The position numbers and the translations under genes are program-made. Shown in pieces: positions 55,160-62,845 of a stretch of DNA of 64,000 nt (within the stretch, counting starts at the first letter, position 1; the number at the start of each line of letters is the position of its first letter). The notes below the pieces were generated by a model that did no database searches, had not been told where the DNA came from, and saw only the letters and a list, made by a program, of their open reading frames with translations. Source of the DNA: Brachionus manjavacas (taxonomy: Eukaryota; Rotifera; Eurotatoria; Ploima; Brachionidae); NCBI GenBank assembly GCA_019054805.1, contig JAHQIY010000043.1, positions 185,163-249,162 on the forward strand. The letters run 5' to 3'.

Positions 55160-56149
55160 TTATTGCTCTCCCAGACCTTTTTTACCGAAGAAGAAGAATT
55201 GAATTGCGGTACAGCCAGCAATCAACATAAACAGCAGCCAAGAGATCGCTGAAGCGGTGCCCATTTCAAGCCATTCCCAACCTACTTTGTATAAGTACAT
55301 TGAGATGGTTAAGCCAGATTGGCCGGTACCACCCGTACCACGTGTTAACACGAACGGTTCTTCAAACAGTTGCAGGTTGCCGATGATGGTCATGGTGACT
55401 GCAAAGAAGATAAATGGGCGAATCATAGGCAGTGAAATGCTCCAGAAGCGACGCCAAGCGTTAGCACCATCCATACGGGCGGCTTCAAGAATATCTTTTG
55501 GAATTGTCATCAAACCGGTTGTGTAGAGCACAATGTTGAAGCCGGTATATTTCCAGAACACCATAATTGCGATAGACGGTTTCACCATGGTGGCGTCATC
55601 AAGCCAACGAATTGGTTGGTAGTCATTCACCCAAGCAAATGCCCAGCCAAACAAAGAGCTATCCGCTAATGCCATCAAGCTTTGGTTAATGATTCCTGAG
55701 TTAGGCGAGTACATGTTGAAAAAGATCAGCGATGCCGCAACAGTCGAGGTAATGAAAGGCAGAAAATATGCTGATGTTAGCCAATGGCGAAGACGATCAC
55801 TCATCGAGACCAAAATGTAGGCAACGGGCAGAGCGACTAAGTGTTGTGCTACACCTGAAGTAATCGCAAGCCAGAGTGTGTTCTTTAATGAGCGCCACAA
55901 CCAAGGGTCGGTTAGGGCAATGTGGTAGTTCTCTAGCCCCACATAGTCCATAGCGCCAAGACCTTCGACCGGGTTCCACTCATGAAAAGAGAGATAGATA
56001 GAAAAAAGCAGTGGGAAAATCCCAAATACCGAGAAAATAATCAAAAACGGCAGTAGGAATCCATACGGTGTAAGCGCTTTCAAACTCAGGCGAGAAAAAA
56101 GGCTTTCGCGTTGTGATGTTTCCATAACCTTGCTCGCTGCATGATTCAT
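55160..56149 (-). CDS. Sugar ABC transporter permease (MalF/UgpA type)
   Basis: 329 residues with about six membrane helices and the EAA loop (DILEAARMDGANAWRRFWSISLPMIRPFIFFAV). AGAGGT precedes the ATG by seven bases. Forms the membrane channel with the MalG-type partner that follows directly. A stable hairpin separates it from the upstream binding-protein gene. Confidence 0.94.
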   Translation of the reverse strand: MNHAASKVMETSQRESLFSRLSLKALTPYGFLLPFLIIFSVFGIFPLLFSIYLSFHEWNPVEGLGAMDYVGLENYHIALTDPWLWRSLKNTLWLAITSGVAQHLVALPVAYILVSMSDRLRHWLTSAYFLPFITSTVAASLIFFNMYSPNSGIINQSLMALADSSLFGWAFAWVNDYQPIRWLDDATMVKPSIAIMVFWKYTGFNIVLYTTGLMTIPKDILEAARMDGANAWRRFWSISLPMIRPFIFFAVTMTIIGNLQLFEEPFVLTRGTGGTGQSGLTISMYLYKVGWEWLEMGTASAISWLLFMLIAGCTAIQFFFFGKKGLGEQ

Positions 56150-56166
56150 AGTAACGACCTCTAGTC

Positions 56167-56189
56167 AGGAAGGCGCAGTACGCCTTCCT
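56167..56189 (-). promoter_or_regulatory. Intergenic stem-loop between binding protein and permease
   Basis: AGGAAGGCG / CGCCTTCCT with a five-base loop and no T run on the coding strand. Such hairpins after a binding-protein gene stabilise the upstream mRNA and lower permease expression, as between malE and malF; this role is inferred. Confidence 0.6.
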
Positions 56190-56211
56190 TTCTTACCAAA
56201 TATGTAACCAA

Positions 56212-57456
56212 TTAAAGATTGCGTGTACGACGCTTAATCATGCGCTCTGCTTCTTTGAGTGCAGTTTTGATGTCTTTGCCTTCATCAAGTACTTCCATCA
56301 GAGCATTTTCTAAGATTATCGAGCGAGCAACATGGTCACCTTTAGCGGGAGCAACAGGCTTGATGTTTTTCGCCACGTCAGCAAACAGCAAACGGGCTTT
56401 TTGACCGCCTAGGAATTCGACTTCCTCTTGGAATAAAGCATCATCGTAGGTTTGGGTGTTGGCTGGGAATGCAGCAATGGTTTCAAAGTGCTTAAGTTGA
56501 ATATCACGACGCGTTGTCATGTATTCAATCAGTTTCCATGCTTCATCTTGGTGTTTTGACTGAGTCGGAATTGAGAGGAAAGAACCACCCCAGCTACCAT
56601 AGATACCATCTGGCAGGTGAGAAACGCCCCAGTTACCTGCGGTTTCAGGTGCGATCCAGTTATTTAGGTGTCCAAGCAGCCATGCGCCAGATAACTGAGT
56701 GGCAAAGGTGCCATTGCGGAAACCTTCATACCATTCGTTTGACCACGCTAAGATTCGCGCATCTAAGCCTTTTTCACGGATCTCTTTTGCCACTTCGAAT
56801 GCATGCACAAAGCGTTCAGAGGTGACCACAGGGTTACCATCTGCATCGAAGTAGAGCCCTTCTCCCTCAGGCACAGTGGTGAAGATAATCGCTTGGGCAA
56901 CGTCGGCCGCAGAAGCAATCAGGTAAACGTCTTTTTTCTTCAGCTCTTCACCCGCTTTGATGTAAGAATCCCAGTCTTTGATCGCTTGGTTTACATCAAT
57001 GCCCGCTTTAGCAAATACATCACTGCGGTAGTACATTACCCCAGGGCCTAAGTCGACAGGCATACCATAAACATCACCGTCGGCACCTTTACCTTGCGCC
57101 CAAGCATAAGGAGCAAAACTCTCGGCAAACTTATCGGCACCATAGTTTTCAGATAGGTTAACTAAGCCGCCAGAAGCGACAAAAGGGCCAATCTTTTCAA
57201 CATCAACGACAATAACATCGCCTGCACCTGAGCCTGTCGCAAGGTTAGTGGTCAGTTTGGTGTGGTGGTCGCCATGATTGTTCATCAGGTAATCGACCTT
57301 GATTCCCGTCTCTTTTTCGAAGTCAGGCAGTAGAACCTTGAGGCTGCTATCGAAGTCTGGGAAGCCGTCAAAGCGAATGTTTGAATCGGCGGCGTTGACT
57401 GTCGTAGCAAGTCCAAGTGCGGTGACAGTGGCAAGCGTCAAAGTTTTTAGTTTCAT
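56212..57456 (-). CDS. Sugar ABC transporter substrate-binding protein
   Basis: 414 residues with a signal peptide (LKTLTLATVTALGLATTVNA) and a family 1 extracellular solute-binding fold (FEKETGIKVDYLMNNHGDHHTKLTTNLATGSGAGDVIVVDVEKIGPFVASGGLVNLSE; SGAWLLGHLNNW). Aromatic-rich regions suit an oligosaccharide ligand. It begins 24 bases after the LacI gene, so the regulator and transporter share a transcript. Confidence 0.95.
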   Translation of the reverse strand: MKLKTLTLATVTALGLATTVNAADSNIRFDGFPDFDSSLKVLLPDFEKETGIKVDYLMNNHGDHHTKLTTNLATGSGAGDVIVVDVEKIGPFVASGGLVNLSENYGADKFAESFAPYAWAQGKGADGDVYGMPVDLGPGVMYYRSDVFAKAGIDVNQAIKDWDSYIKAGEELKKKDVYLIASAADVAQAIIFTTVPEGEGLYFDADGNPVVTSERFVHAFEVAKEIREKGLDARILAWSNEWYEGFRNGTFATQLSGAWLLGHLNNWIAPETAGNWGVSHLPDGIYGSWGGSFLSIPTQSKHQDEAWKLIEYMTTRRDIQLKHFETIAAFPANTQTYDDALFQEEVEFLGGQKARLLFADVAKNIKPVAPAKGDHVARSIILENALMEVLDEGKDIKTALKEAERMIKRRTRNL

Positions 57457-57480
57457 CTTCTTGTCCTTAAATGACTTTAT

Positions 57481-58476
57481 TTAGAGTTGTTTTACTGAGC
57501 TTCTAGGCACTAGGGTAGGTGACAGTTTGAAGCTCACATCTCGCTTGTTTTTGTTGAGTATTTGAATAACCAGTTGAACCGCTTCGGCACTCATTTGCTC
57601 AATGGGAAAATTCACGGTTGTAAGAGGCGGCGAAATATAACGAGCAAACAAAATGTCATCGAAGCCAATCAGTGACACCTGATCTGGGACCTGAATGTTG
57701 TGCTCTTTCAATACCTCAAAAGCGCCGAACGCCATATGATCATTACTGGCAAAAACGGCGGTAAAAGGGCGTTCACGCTTGAGCAGCTTGCGCATTGCGC
57801 TTATGCCAGACTCTTCGGTAAAACCGGCCTCTGAAATCAGTGCTTCGTCGAACAGGAGTCCCGCTTCTTCAATCGCTTTGCGGTAACCCTGCAGACGCCC
57901 CCGTGCATCTGATTTGTCCAGAGGGCCGGTAATACATGCAATGTCGCGATGCCCCATTCGCAACAAATATTCGGTTGCCAGTTGGCCCCCTAATTCGTTA
58001 TCAATTTCGATACAGTTCTGCGCTAGTTCTGGTACGAAACGATTGACCAAAACCAAAGCCACTCCTTTTGCTTCTAGCTCTGTGAGGTAGTCATCTGAGA
58101 GGTGCTGAGTATGCAAAATCATTGCATCGACTCGACGCCCAAGTAGAAACTCCACCGACTCACGCTGGCCCTGTTCGGTATTTGAGCCAGCAGTGACGAT
58201 TACGTGGTAGCCAAAACGGCGTAACCTTTTTTCAATACTATGCAGGATGCCAGAATAAAACGGACCACCGAGCTCAGGGACTATGATGCCAATGCTGCCA
58301 GTGCGGCTAGATGCGAGTGCCTGAGCAATCGAGTTTGGGCGGTAGCCCAGAACTTGAATGGCTTTCTCTACCTTGAGCTTTTTGTCATGGCTTACTCGAC
58401 TCGTGCCATTGATGACGCGAGATACTGTCGCTTGAGAAACGCCTGCATACTCAGAAACATCTTTTATGGTTGCCAC
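57481..58476 (-). CDS. LacI-family repressor of the beta-glucoside operon
   Basis: 331 residues: head domain TIKDVSEYAGVSQATVSRVINGTSRVSHDKKLKVEKAIQVLGYRPNSIAQAL and a periplasmic-binding-like effector domain (VSLIGFDDILFARYISPPLTTVNFP). The first gene of the operon, with LacI-type operators and a CRP site in front, so it probably represses itself and the transport genes until a beta-glucoside is present. Confidence 0.93.
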   Translation of the reverse strand: MATIKDVSEYAGVSQATVSRVINGTSRVSHDKKLKVEKAIQVLGYRPNSIAQALASSRTGSIGIIVPELGGPFYSGILHSIEKRLRRFGYHVIVTAGSNTEQGQRESVEFLLGRRVDAMILHTQHLSDDYLTELEAKGVALVLVNRFVPELAQNCIEIDNELGGQLATEYLLRMGHRDIACITGPLDKSDARGRLQGYRKAIEEAGLLFDEALISEAGFTEESGISAMRKLLKRERPFTAVFASNDHMAFGAFEVLKEHNIQVPDQVSLIGFDDILFARYISPPLTTVNFPIEQMSAEAVQLVIQILNKNKRDVSFKLSPTLVPRSSVKQL

Positions 58477-58511
58477 AACTTACCTCTACAACTGCTTTTC
58501 ACCTAAACGCA

Positions 58512-58535
58512 TGAACGTTTTCGAAACCGCTTTCA
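58512..58535 (-). promoter_or_regulatory. LacI-type operator(s) at the beta-glucoside operon promoter
   Basis: CGAAACCGCTTTCA (58522–58535) fits the dyad TGAAAnCGnTTTCA with one mismatch, and TGAACGTTTTCG (58512–58523) overlaps it. Measured from the CRP site, the operator begins at about +2 of the predicted transcript. Confidence 0.7.
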
Positions 58536-58570
58536 TGAGGCTTAGTATTAAAGATCTTAGTTAAAGCCTA

Positions 58571-58586
58571 TGTGAGAAAAATCACA
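58571..58586 (-). promoter_or_regulatory. Perfect CRP site of the beta-glucoside operon
   Basis: TGTGAGAAAAATCACA is an exact TGTGA-N6-TCACA. A -10-like TAATAC (minus strand, 58550–58545) and a start near 58537 place CRP at about -41.5, a class II activation layout. Confidence 0.85.
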
Positions 58587-58763
58587 CTCAAATAAGCCCT
58601 GAAAAGCCTTGTTGTTCAAAGGATAAAGTAAAAGCGGTATGAAGCTTCTTGATCTTCAAAAATTCCCCGCAGCTTTGGTAAAAAACCGTTTTTCAGTTGA
58701 AATGGTTATTTGGCGGCCGTAAATGTATTGCTGAGATTATTGAATCTAGGTTTTGCTATCGAC

Positions 58764-58790
58764 AAAAAAAGAGCCGCTAAAAAGCGGCTC
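58764..58790 (-). terminator. Terminator of the LamB-type porin gene
   Basis: GAGCCGCT / AGCGGCTC stem with a four-base loop, followed on the minus strand by seven T. The rest of the gap 58587–58763 shows no gene. Confidence 0.93.
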
Positions 58791-58870
58791 AAATGGTTTG
58801 GAGTTAAGTTGAAGCGGCTAGCGGAATATTGTTAGATTGCTAGCGAAATAGTTGGACAGTATTGTGCTGA

Positions 58871-60199
58871 TTACCACCAGGCTTCCCACATAGCGCCTAG
58901 GCTAAAGGTATCCTGCTTAGCGGTTGTTGTTGCGGTTGCTTTATTGTCGACTTCACCTGCTGTTGCGTAGAAACGGAGCATTGGACGTGCACCAGATCCC
59001 CAATCAAAGGCGATGTTTTGTGAAAGGGTCACTTTCCAACCAGAGTTGTCATCAGAGGCTCTGGCGTAGTCGACTACTTGATAACCCGCTTCCAACCAAG
59101 TCGAGTGGACATCATTCCAGAAGTACATAGGGCGAACGACGGCACTGTAGTTGGTTCGCTCATCTTCGACCTTAGAAGAGCCATCGACAGAGTAATCGTG
59201 GTAGGCAAGCAAGTACTCAACAGCAGCACTTTCACCAAGAGTAGAATTACCTTCAAAGCTCGCATAGAGCGTCGTCAGATTATCGGTTTTCCAGAAAACA
59301 CCGTTATCCGCGTTATCAGAGTACCTTAGTACCAGTCGGTTGGAACCGCTGTCATGTGGGCGAGAGAAAACCGCTCCTAGTTGGTATGCATTAATGCTCT
59401 TTGCATCATCAATCGCTTCTGAATCAAATCCGTAGTTAGCGTACAGCTCAAGGTCGGCGAAACCAAGATTAACCCCGTGCAGTTTAGAAGTGAAAGCGTA
59501 AGCGCCACTGTCGCCAGTACCCGCCCCACCAGTACAATTGATTGAAGGATTAGCGCCTGGTTCTATTGTTGGGCTACAGCTGTCAACGGCACCGACTACA
59601 CCAAAATCAAGTTTGACCGAGCCAAGTTCTAGGTTGTTGATACCGCCACCTTGGCCATCGTGCATCATCCAGAAGTAATCATTAATGCCTTGTTGTGGAC
59701 GCTGGTGGAAGTCACGCCCTGCCCATACATAAGCGTTAGGCTGGCTTTCAAATACGTTGGTTGCACCAGCGTAGGCTTTTTTGATGTTTACCTCATCGCC
59801 CCAATGGTCGAACATCACTACAACATCCCAGATAGCGCCATTGTCACTTTGAAAAACCTTTGCCAACTGGAACTCTCCGCCATTGCCTTCGTTGCCTAAA
59901 CGACCGATCGCTGACGAGCCATTAAATGAACCATCGACCTGAACATATTTCTGGTCACCGGATTGGTAATGTGCGCCATAGCGAGCATAGCCAGAGAAGA
60001 CCACTCCAAGAGGAACCTCAATATCAGGTGATAGCACGGCAGGTTGCTGGTCGTTGACGTAATCGGTCTGCATCCGGCTTTCCAGTTCCTGGATGCGTTG
60101 TTCGAGAGCCTGTAGTTCAGTTTCAGTAGCAAAAGAGGTGACGGAAGCAAGCGAAGCTGCCACTGCAATTGAAATAGGCAATAGCTTAAGTTTTTTCAT
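58871..60199 (-). CDS. LamB/maltoporin-family carbohydrate porin
   Basis: 442 residues with a signal peptide (LLPISIAVAASLASVTSFA) and a short N-terminal coiled coil (TELQALEQRIQELESRM), then an 18-strand porin type sequence with LamB marks (VFSGYARYGAHYQSG, YVWAGRDFHQRPQQGINDYFWMMHDGQGGGI) and a terminal aromatic (MWEAWW). Two cysteines occur in a surface loop (SCSPTIEPGANPSINCTGG). It should let oligosaccharides cross the outer membrane for the adjacent ABC system. Monocistronic, with operators upstream. Confidence 0.92.
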   Translation of the reverse strand: MKKLKLLPISIAVAASLASVTSFATETELQALEQRIQELESRMQTDYVNDQQPAVLSPDIEVPLGVVFSGYARYGAHYQSGDQKYVQVDGSFNGSSAIGRLGNEGNGGEFQLAKVFQSDNGAIWDVVVMFDHWGDEVNIKKAYAGATNVFESQPNAYVWAGRDFHQRPQQGINDYFWMMHDGQGGGINNLELGSVKLDFGVVGAVDSCSPTIEPGANPSINCTGGAGTGDSGAYAFTSKLHGVNLGFADLELYANYGFDSEAIDDAKSINAYQLGAVFSRPHDSGSNRLVLRYSDNADNGVFWKTDNLTTLYASFEGNSTLGESAAVEYLLAYHDYSVDGSSKVEDERTNYSAVVRPMYFWNDVHSTWLEAGYQVVDYARASDDNSGWKVTLSQNIAFDWGSGARPMLRFYATAGEVDNKATATTTAKQDTFSLGAMWEAWW

Positions 60200-60390
60200 G
60201 ATAATTCCCTATATGACATTGTGTTTTTGTTCTACTGGGAATCTTAAAAAATGAAATGGATGAAAAGGTTTGAGTGCTTCACACCACGCCTAGGAGGAGA
60301 CTGTCATGAAACTACACTCTTGAATGATGAGTCTTTTATTAATACTAAAAACAATTGGATATCTATATTTCTCACCGGTGATGAATTCAA

Positions 60391-60504
60391 TGAAATCGCT
60401 TTCATTTCATGATTTTCTATAAGGTATATCACGTTACATTCAAATGCTTTGCGCTTAAAAAAGCCTCTTGCTTTGAATGCTTTCACTATTATGAAAGTTT
60501 TCAT
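60391..60504 (-). promoter_or_regulatory. LacI-type operators upstream of the porin gene
   Basis: TGAAATCGCTTTCA at 60391–60404 fits TGAAAnCGnTTTCA exactly. ATGAAAGTTTTCAT (60491–60504) and TGAATGCTTTCA (60474–60485) are related dyads. They link the porin to the same regulator as the ABC operon. The remaining 60200–60390 stretch shows promoter-like AT-rich DNA and no gene. Confidence 0.65.
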
Positions 60505-60543
60505 AGAACGTAAAATTCTTACAATCTATGACGATCTATACGG

Positions 60544-60660
60544 CTAGGAAAGAACCATTCGTATCAAAAACCAACTGCTTAATAACATCGCAACAAACAA
60601 AAACAGGGCAGATAAAGTTCCAGCCGCAACCCCTAGTAACAAGTAGTATCGAGTATTCAA
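60544..60660 (-). CDS. Small membrane protein ORF (38 codons) behind a Fur box
   Basis: A TTG-initiated frame, with AAGAGA six bases before it, codes for NTRYYLLLGVAAGTLSALF followed by LFVAMLLSSWFLIRMVLS: one long hydrophobic helix with Arg near both ends. A perfect Fur box lies 22 bases upstream, where a promoter would be. Coding status is a prediction from these three coincident signals; I know no homologue. Confidence 0.5.
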   Translation of the reverse strand: MNTRYYLLLGVAAGTLSALFLFVAMLLSSWFLIRMVLS

Positions 60661-60681
60661 AATCAGTCTCTTAATATGTAT

Positions 60682-60696
60682 TGATAATTATTATCA
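60682..60696 (-). promoter_or_regulatory. Perfect Fur box
   Basis: TGATAATTATTATCA, identical to the box at 4498–4512. It lies 22 bases before the small minus-strand ORF and about 70 bases before the plus-strand deacetylase-like gene, so it could serve either. Confidence 0.85.
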
Positions 60697-60764
60697 TTTA
60701 ACTTGTTTTGCAACCGCAAATCAAGCTGATACCATGAATCCAACCTTATGGACTTTGTGTTGTT

Positions 60765-61688
60765 ATGATTCCTCTGATTTATCACTCTCTCTATTCTGAG
60801 TTGCCGCTGCCTGACGGGCATCGCTATCCAATCAATAAATATCGACTCCTGTTTGAAGCAATAGAACAGCAGCGAGCTGTAAACCCGATATGGCAGCAGG
60901 CTTTTCAATATGTGCAGCCAGCCCCAGTTGATCAGGTGGAAGTGAGTCAAGTTCATTGTCCTGACTACATACAACTTCTTACGTCAGGTGAACTACCTGC
61001 GCCAAAGATGCGTCGTATAGGGTTTCCATGGAGCGAGACACTGATTACTCGGACGCTGACGTCTGCTGGTGGAACCTGCGAAACGGTTCATCAGGCCGTT
61101 AAGCATGGTGTCGCTATCCATTTAAGCGGCGGATATCACCATGCGCACAGGGATTTTGGTAGTGGCTTCTGTTTAGTCAACGATCTGGTGTTGGCAGCCA
61201 AAAGGGCACTGACTCTTGAAGGGGTAGATAAGGTTTTGATTGTTGACAGCGATGTACATCATGGAGATGGCACGGCAACACTGTGCGAAGAAGAGGACGC
61301 GATAGTTACGCTCTCTTTCCACTGTGATAAGAACTTCCCTGCGCGCAAGCCAGATTCTGATCTCGATGTACCGTTAGGCAGAGAAACGGGGGACACTGAG
61401 TTTCTTGAGGCATTCACCTCGGTGGTTGAAATGGCCGTTAATCTACATCAGCCCGATCTCATTCTATATGATGCAGGCGTTGATATTCATGAAGATGACG
61501 AGCTAGGGTATTTGAACATCTCTAGTGACGCTATCTACACGCGAGATGTGTTTATGTTTCAACTGGCTCAGGAAAAACAGTTACCGATAGCGTGTGTGGT
61601 TGGAGGTGGGTATCGTACAGAGCATCAAGCGCTTGTCCCAATCCATATGCAGCTTATTCGCGCTGCACTGAACGTATACGTAAGTTAA
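60765..61688 (+). CDS. Histone deacetylase superfamily (acetylpolyamine/acetoin-type) hydrolase
   Basis: 307 residues with the zinc deacetylase motifs LSGGYHHAHRDFGSGFCLVNDLVLAA, VLIVDSDVHHGDGTATL (Asp/His zinc ligands) and YDAGVDIHEDDELG. Bacterial members remove acetyl groups from small molecules or proteins; the true substrate is open. Nudix gene follows ten bases later, so they form a pair. Confidence 0.9.
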   Translation: MIPLIYHSLYSELPLPDGHRYPINKYRLLFEAIEQQRAVNPIWQQAFQYVQPAPVDQVEVSQVHCPDYIQLLTSGELPAPKMRRIGFPWSETLITRTLTSAGGTCETVHQAVKHGVAIHLSGGYHHAHRDFGSGFCLVNDLVLAAKRALTLEGVDKVLIVDSDVHHGDGTATLCEEEDAIVTLSFHCDKNFPARKPDSDLDVPLGRETGDTEFLEAFTSVVEMAVNLHQPDLILYDAGVDIHEDDELGYLNISSDAIYTRDVFMFQLAQEKQLPIACVVGGGYRTEHQALVPIHMQLIRAALNVYVS

Positions 61689-61698
61689 AGGATTTATC

Positions 61699-62181
61699 AT
61701 GGAACACAGAATTCGCGCTGCAGGGATACTGATTAAAGACGGTGCAATGCTACTTGTTAAAGTGAAAGACTTTACGGGTGAGTATTGGATTCCACCCGGT
61801 GGGGGTATGGAGCCAAGCGATCAAAGCTCGAAAGCCTGTGTGGTTCGTGAGTTTAAAGAAGAGGCGGGCATAGATGTTCAAGTTGGAGAGCTTGTCTGCG
61901 TAAGGGAGTTTCTCGAAACACATAAACAGCGTTACCACGCCGAGTTCTTCTATTTGATCGAATCTTATAGTGGTGTTCCGAGTCTCGATAATCTTTCGGG
62001 TTTAAACGATGAGGAATATATTCAAGATGTCGAGTGGCTACCTCTATCGGAGCTAACAGATAAAAGAATGTATCCAGCAGAACTCAAAGATAAGCTTATC
62101 GAATTGATAGAGGCCAAACGTTTCTCAACTCATCTTGGCAGTTATATCCAGGGTGAAAATGAAGATATCGATTATCTTTAG
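61699..62181 (+). CDS. Nudix hydrolase
   Basis: 160 residues with a Nudix box GGGMEPSDQSSKACVVREFKEEAGIDV. The REFKEEAGI core is intact, but the first Glu of the consensus (Gx5E) is Asp. It should cleave a nucleoside diphosphate linked to some moiety; substrate unknown. Likely co-transcribed with the deacetylase-like gene. Confidence 0.9.
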   Translation: MEHRIRAAGILIKDGAMLLVKVKDFTGEYWIPPGGGMEPSDQSSKACVVREFKEEAGIDVQVGELVCVREFLETHKQRYHAEFFYLIESYSGVPSLDNLSGLNDEEYIQDVEWLPLSELTDKRMYPAELKDKLIELIEAKRFSTHLGSYIQGENEDIDYL

Positions 62182-62217
62182 AATGAGTTGTGTCTCGTCC
62201 TAAAATACGTTGAAACG

Positions 62218-62250
62218 AAAAAAGCCGCTAATTACTTAGCGGCTTTTTTT
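62218..62250. terminator. Bidirectional terminator between the Nudix gene and the tRNA-Ser relic
   Basis: AAAAAAGCCGCTAA / TTAGCGGCTTTTTT stem with a four-base loop. Confidence 0.9.
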
Positions 62251-62364
62251 ACTGAATGTGGCGGAGTGCCGGGGTGGCGCCCAACTAGGAATTTAATAAA
62301 TCCCTATCGAGTTTTCCTGCTTTAAAACGAGAAAACCCCAGTCTTTCGACTAGGGTTTTGAATG
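62251..62364 (-). repeat. Decayed tRNA-Ser 3' end with a second terminator
   Basis: GAATGTGGCGGAG at 62254–62266 recurs at 62360–62372, where it is the 3' end of the real tRNA-Ser. The first copy continues TGCCGGGGTGGCGCCC instead of a proper T-arm. A terminator GAAAACCC(C)AGT / ACTAGGGTTTT (62331–62359) lies between them, completing the terminator plus tRNA-end unit seen also near tRNA-Asn. Confidence 0.55.
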
Positions 62365-62455
62365 TGGCGGAGAGATAGGGATTTGAACCCTAGATACGCT
62401 ATTAACGTATGCCGGTTTTCAAGACCGGTGCTTTCAACCACTCAGCCATCTCTCC
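62365..62455 (-). tRNA. tRNA-Ser (anticodon TGA)
   Basis: 91 bases with encoded CCA and the long variable arm of class II tRNAs (CATACGTTAATAGCGTAT). Acceptor GGAGAGA pairs with TCTCTCC, anticodon arm CCGGTCTTGAAAACCGG has TGA, and T-arm TAGGGTTCAAATCCCTA. Confidence 0.97.
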
Positions 62456-62674
62456 GTTGTTGAAGCGAATAATATAGAGGTTGAGAAAAGTTGTAAACCC
62501 CTAATTTTACTGTTTGCTTTAATAATGAGCGTTTGGCGGTAAAAACTTGAATAGGCGACGATTTATTATACTTTTACAATGTTTGACGAGTGAAAACAGC
62601 CAGTTGTCTTAGAAGCATATAAGCGGAAGGAAAAGGCGCTATTGACTGAGAGAAGTTCGCTATCTAGCAAAATA

Positions 62675-62706
62675 AAAGCCTGTTGCTCATAAAAGCAACA
62701 GGCTTT
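62675..62706 (-). terminator. Terminator of tRNA-Pro
   Basis: A perfect 13-bp stem, AAAGCCTGTTGCT / AGCAACAGGCTTT, just downstream of the tRNA on the minus strand. Confidence 0.88.
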
Positions 62707-62714
62707 AGGTGTAA

Positions 62715-62791
62715 TGGTCGGACTGACAAGATTTGAACTTGCGACCCCCGACACCCCATGACGGTGCGCTACCAAGCTGCGCTACAGTCCG
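62715..62791 (-). tRNA. tRNA-Pro (anticodon GGG)
   Basis: 77 bases with encoded CCA. Acceptor CGGACTG pairs with CAGTCCG, D-arm GCGCAGCTTGGTAGCGC, and the anticodon arm CACCGTCATGGGGTGTCGG is the same as in E. coli proL, which reads CCC/CCU with GGG. Confidence 0.94.
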
Positions 62792-62845
62792 ATGTGTTTA
62801 ATCTAAACCTAAACGATTAGAGGGTCAATCCTATAAGGCTATGAT

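Noticed and set aside
60304..60504. 66-codon minus-strand ORF upstream of the porin
   Set aside because: It overlaps the operator sites, has no clear ribosome site and its composition follows AT-rich intergenic DNA.
62566..62775. 69-codon minus-strand ORF
   Set aside because: It begins inside tRNA-Pro and crosses its terminator.
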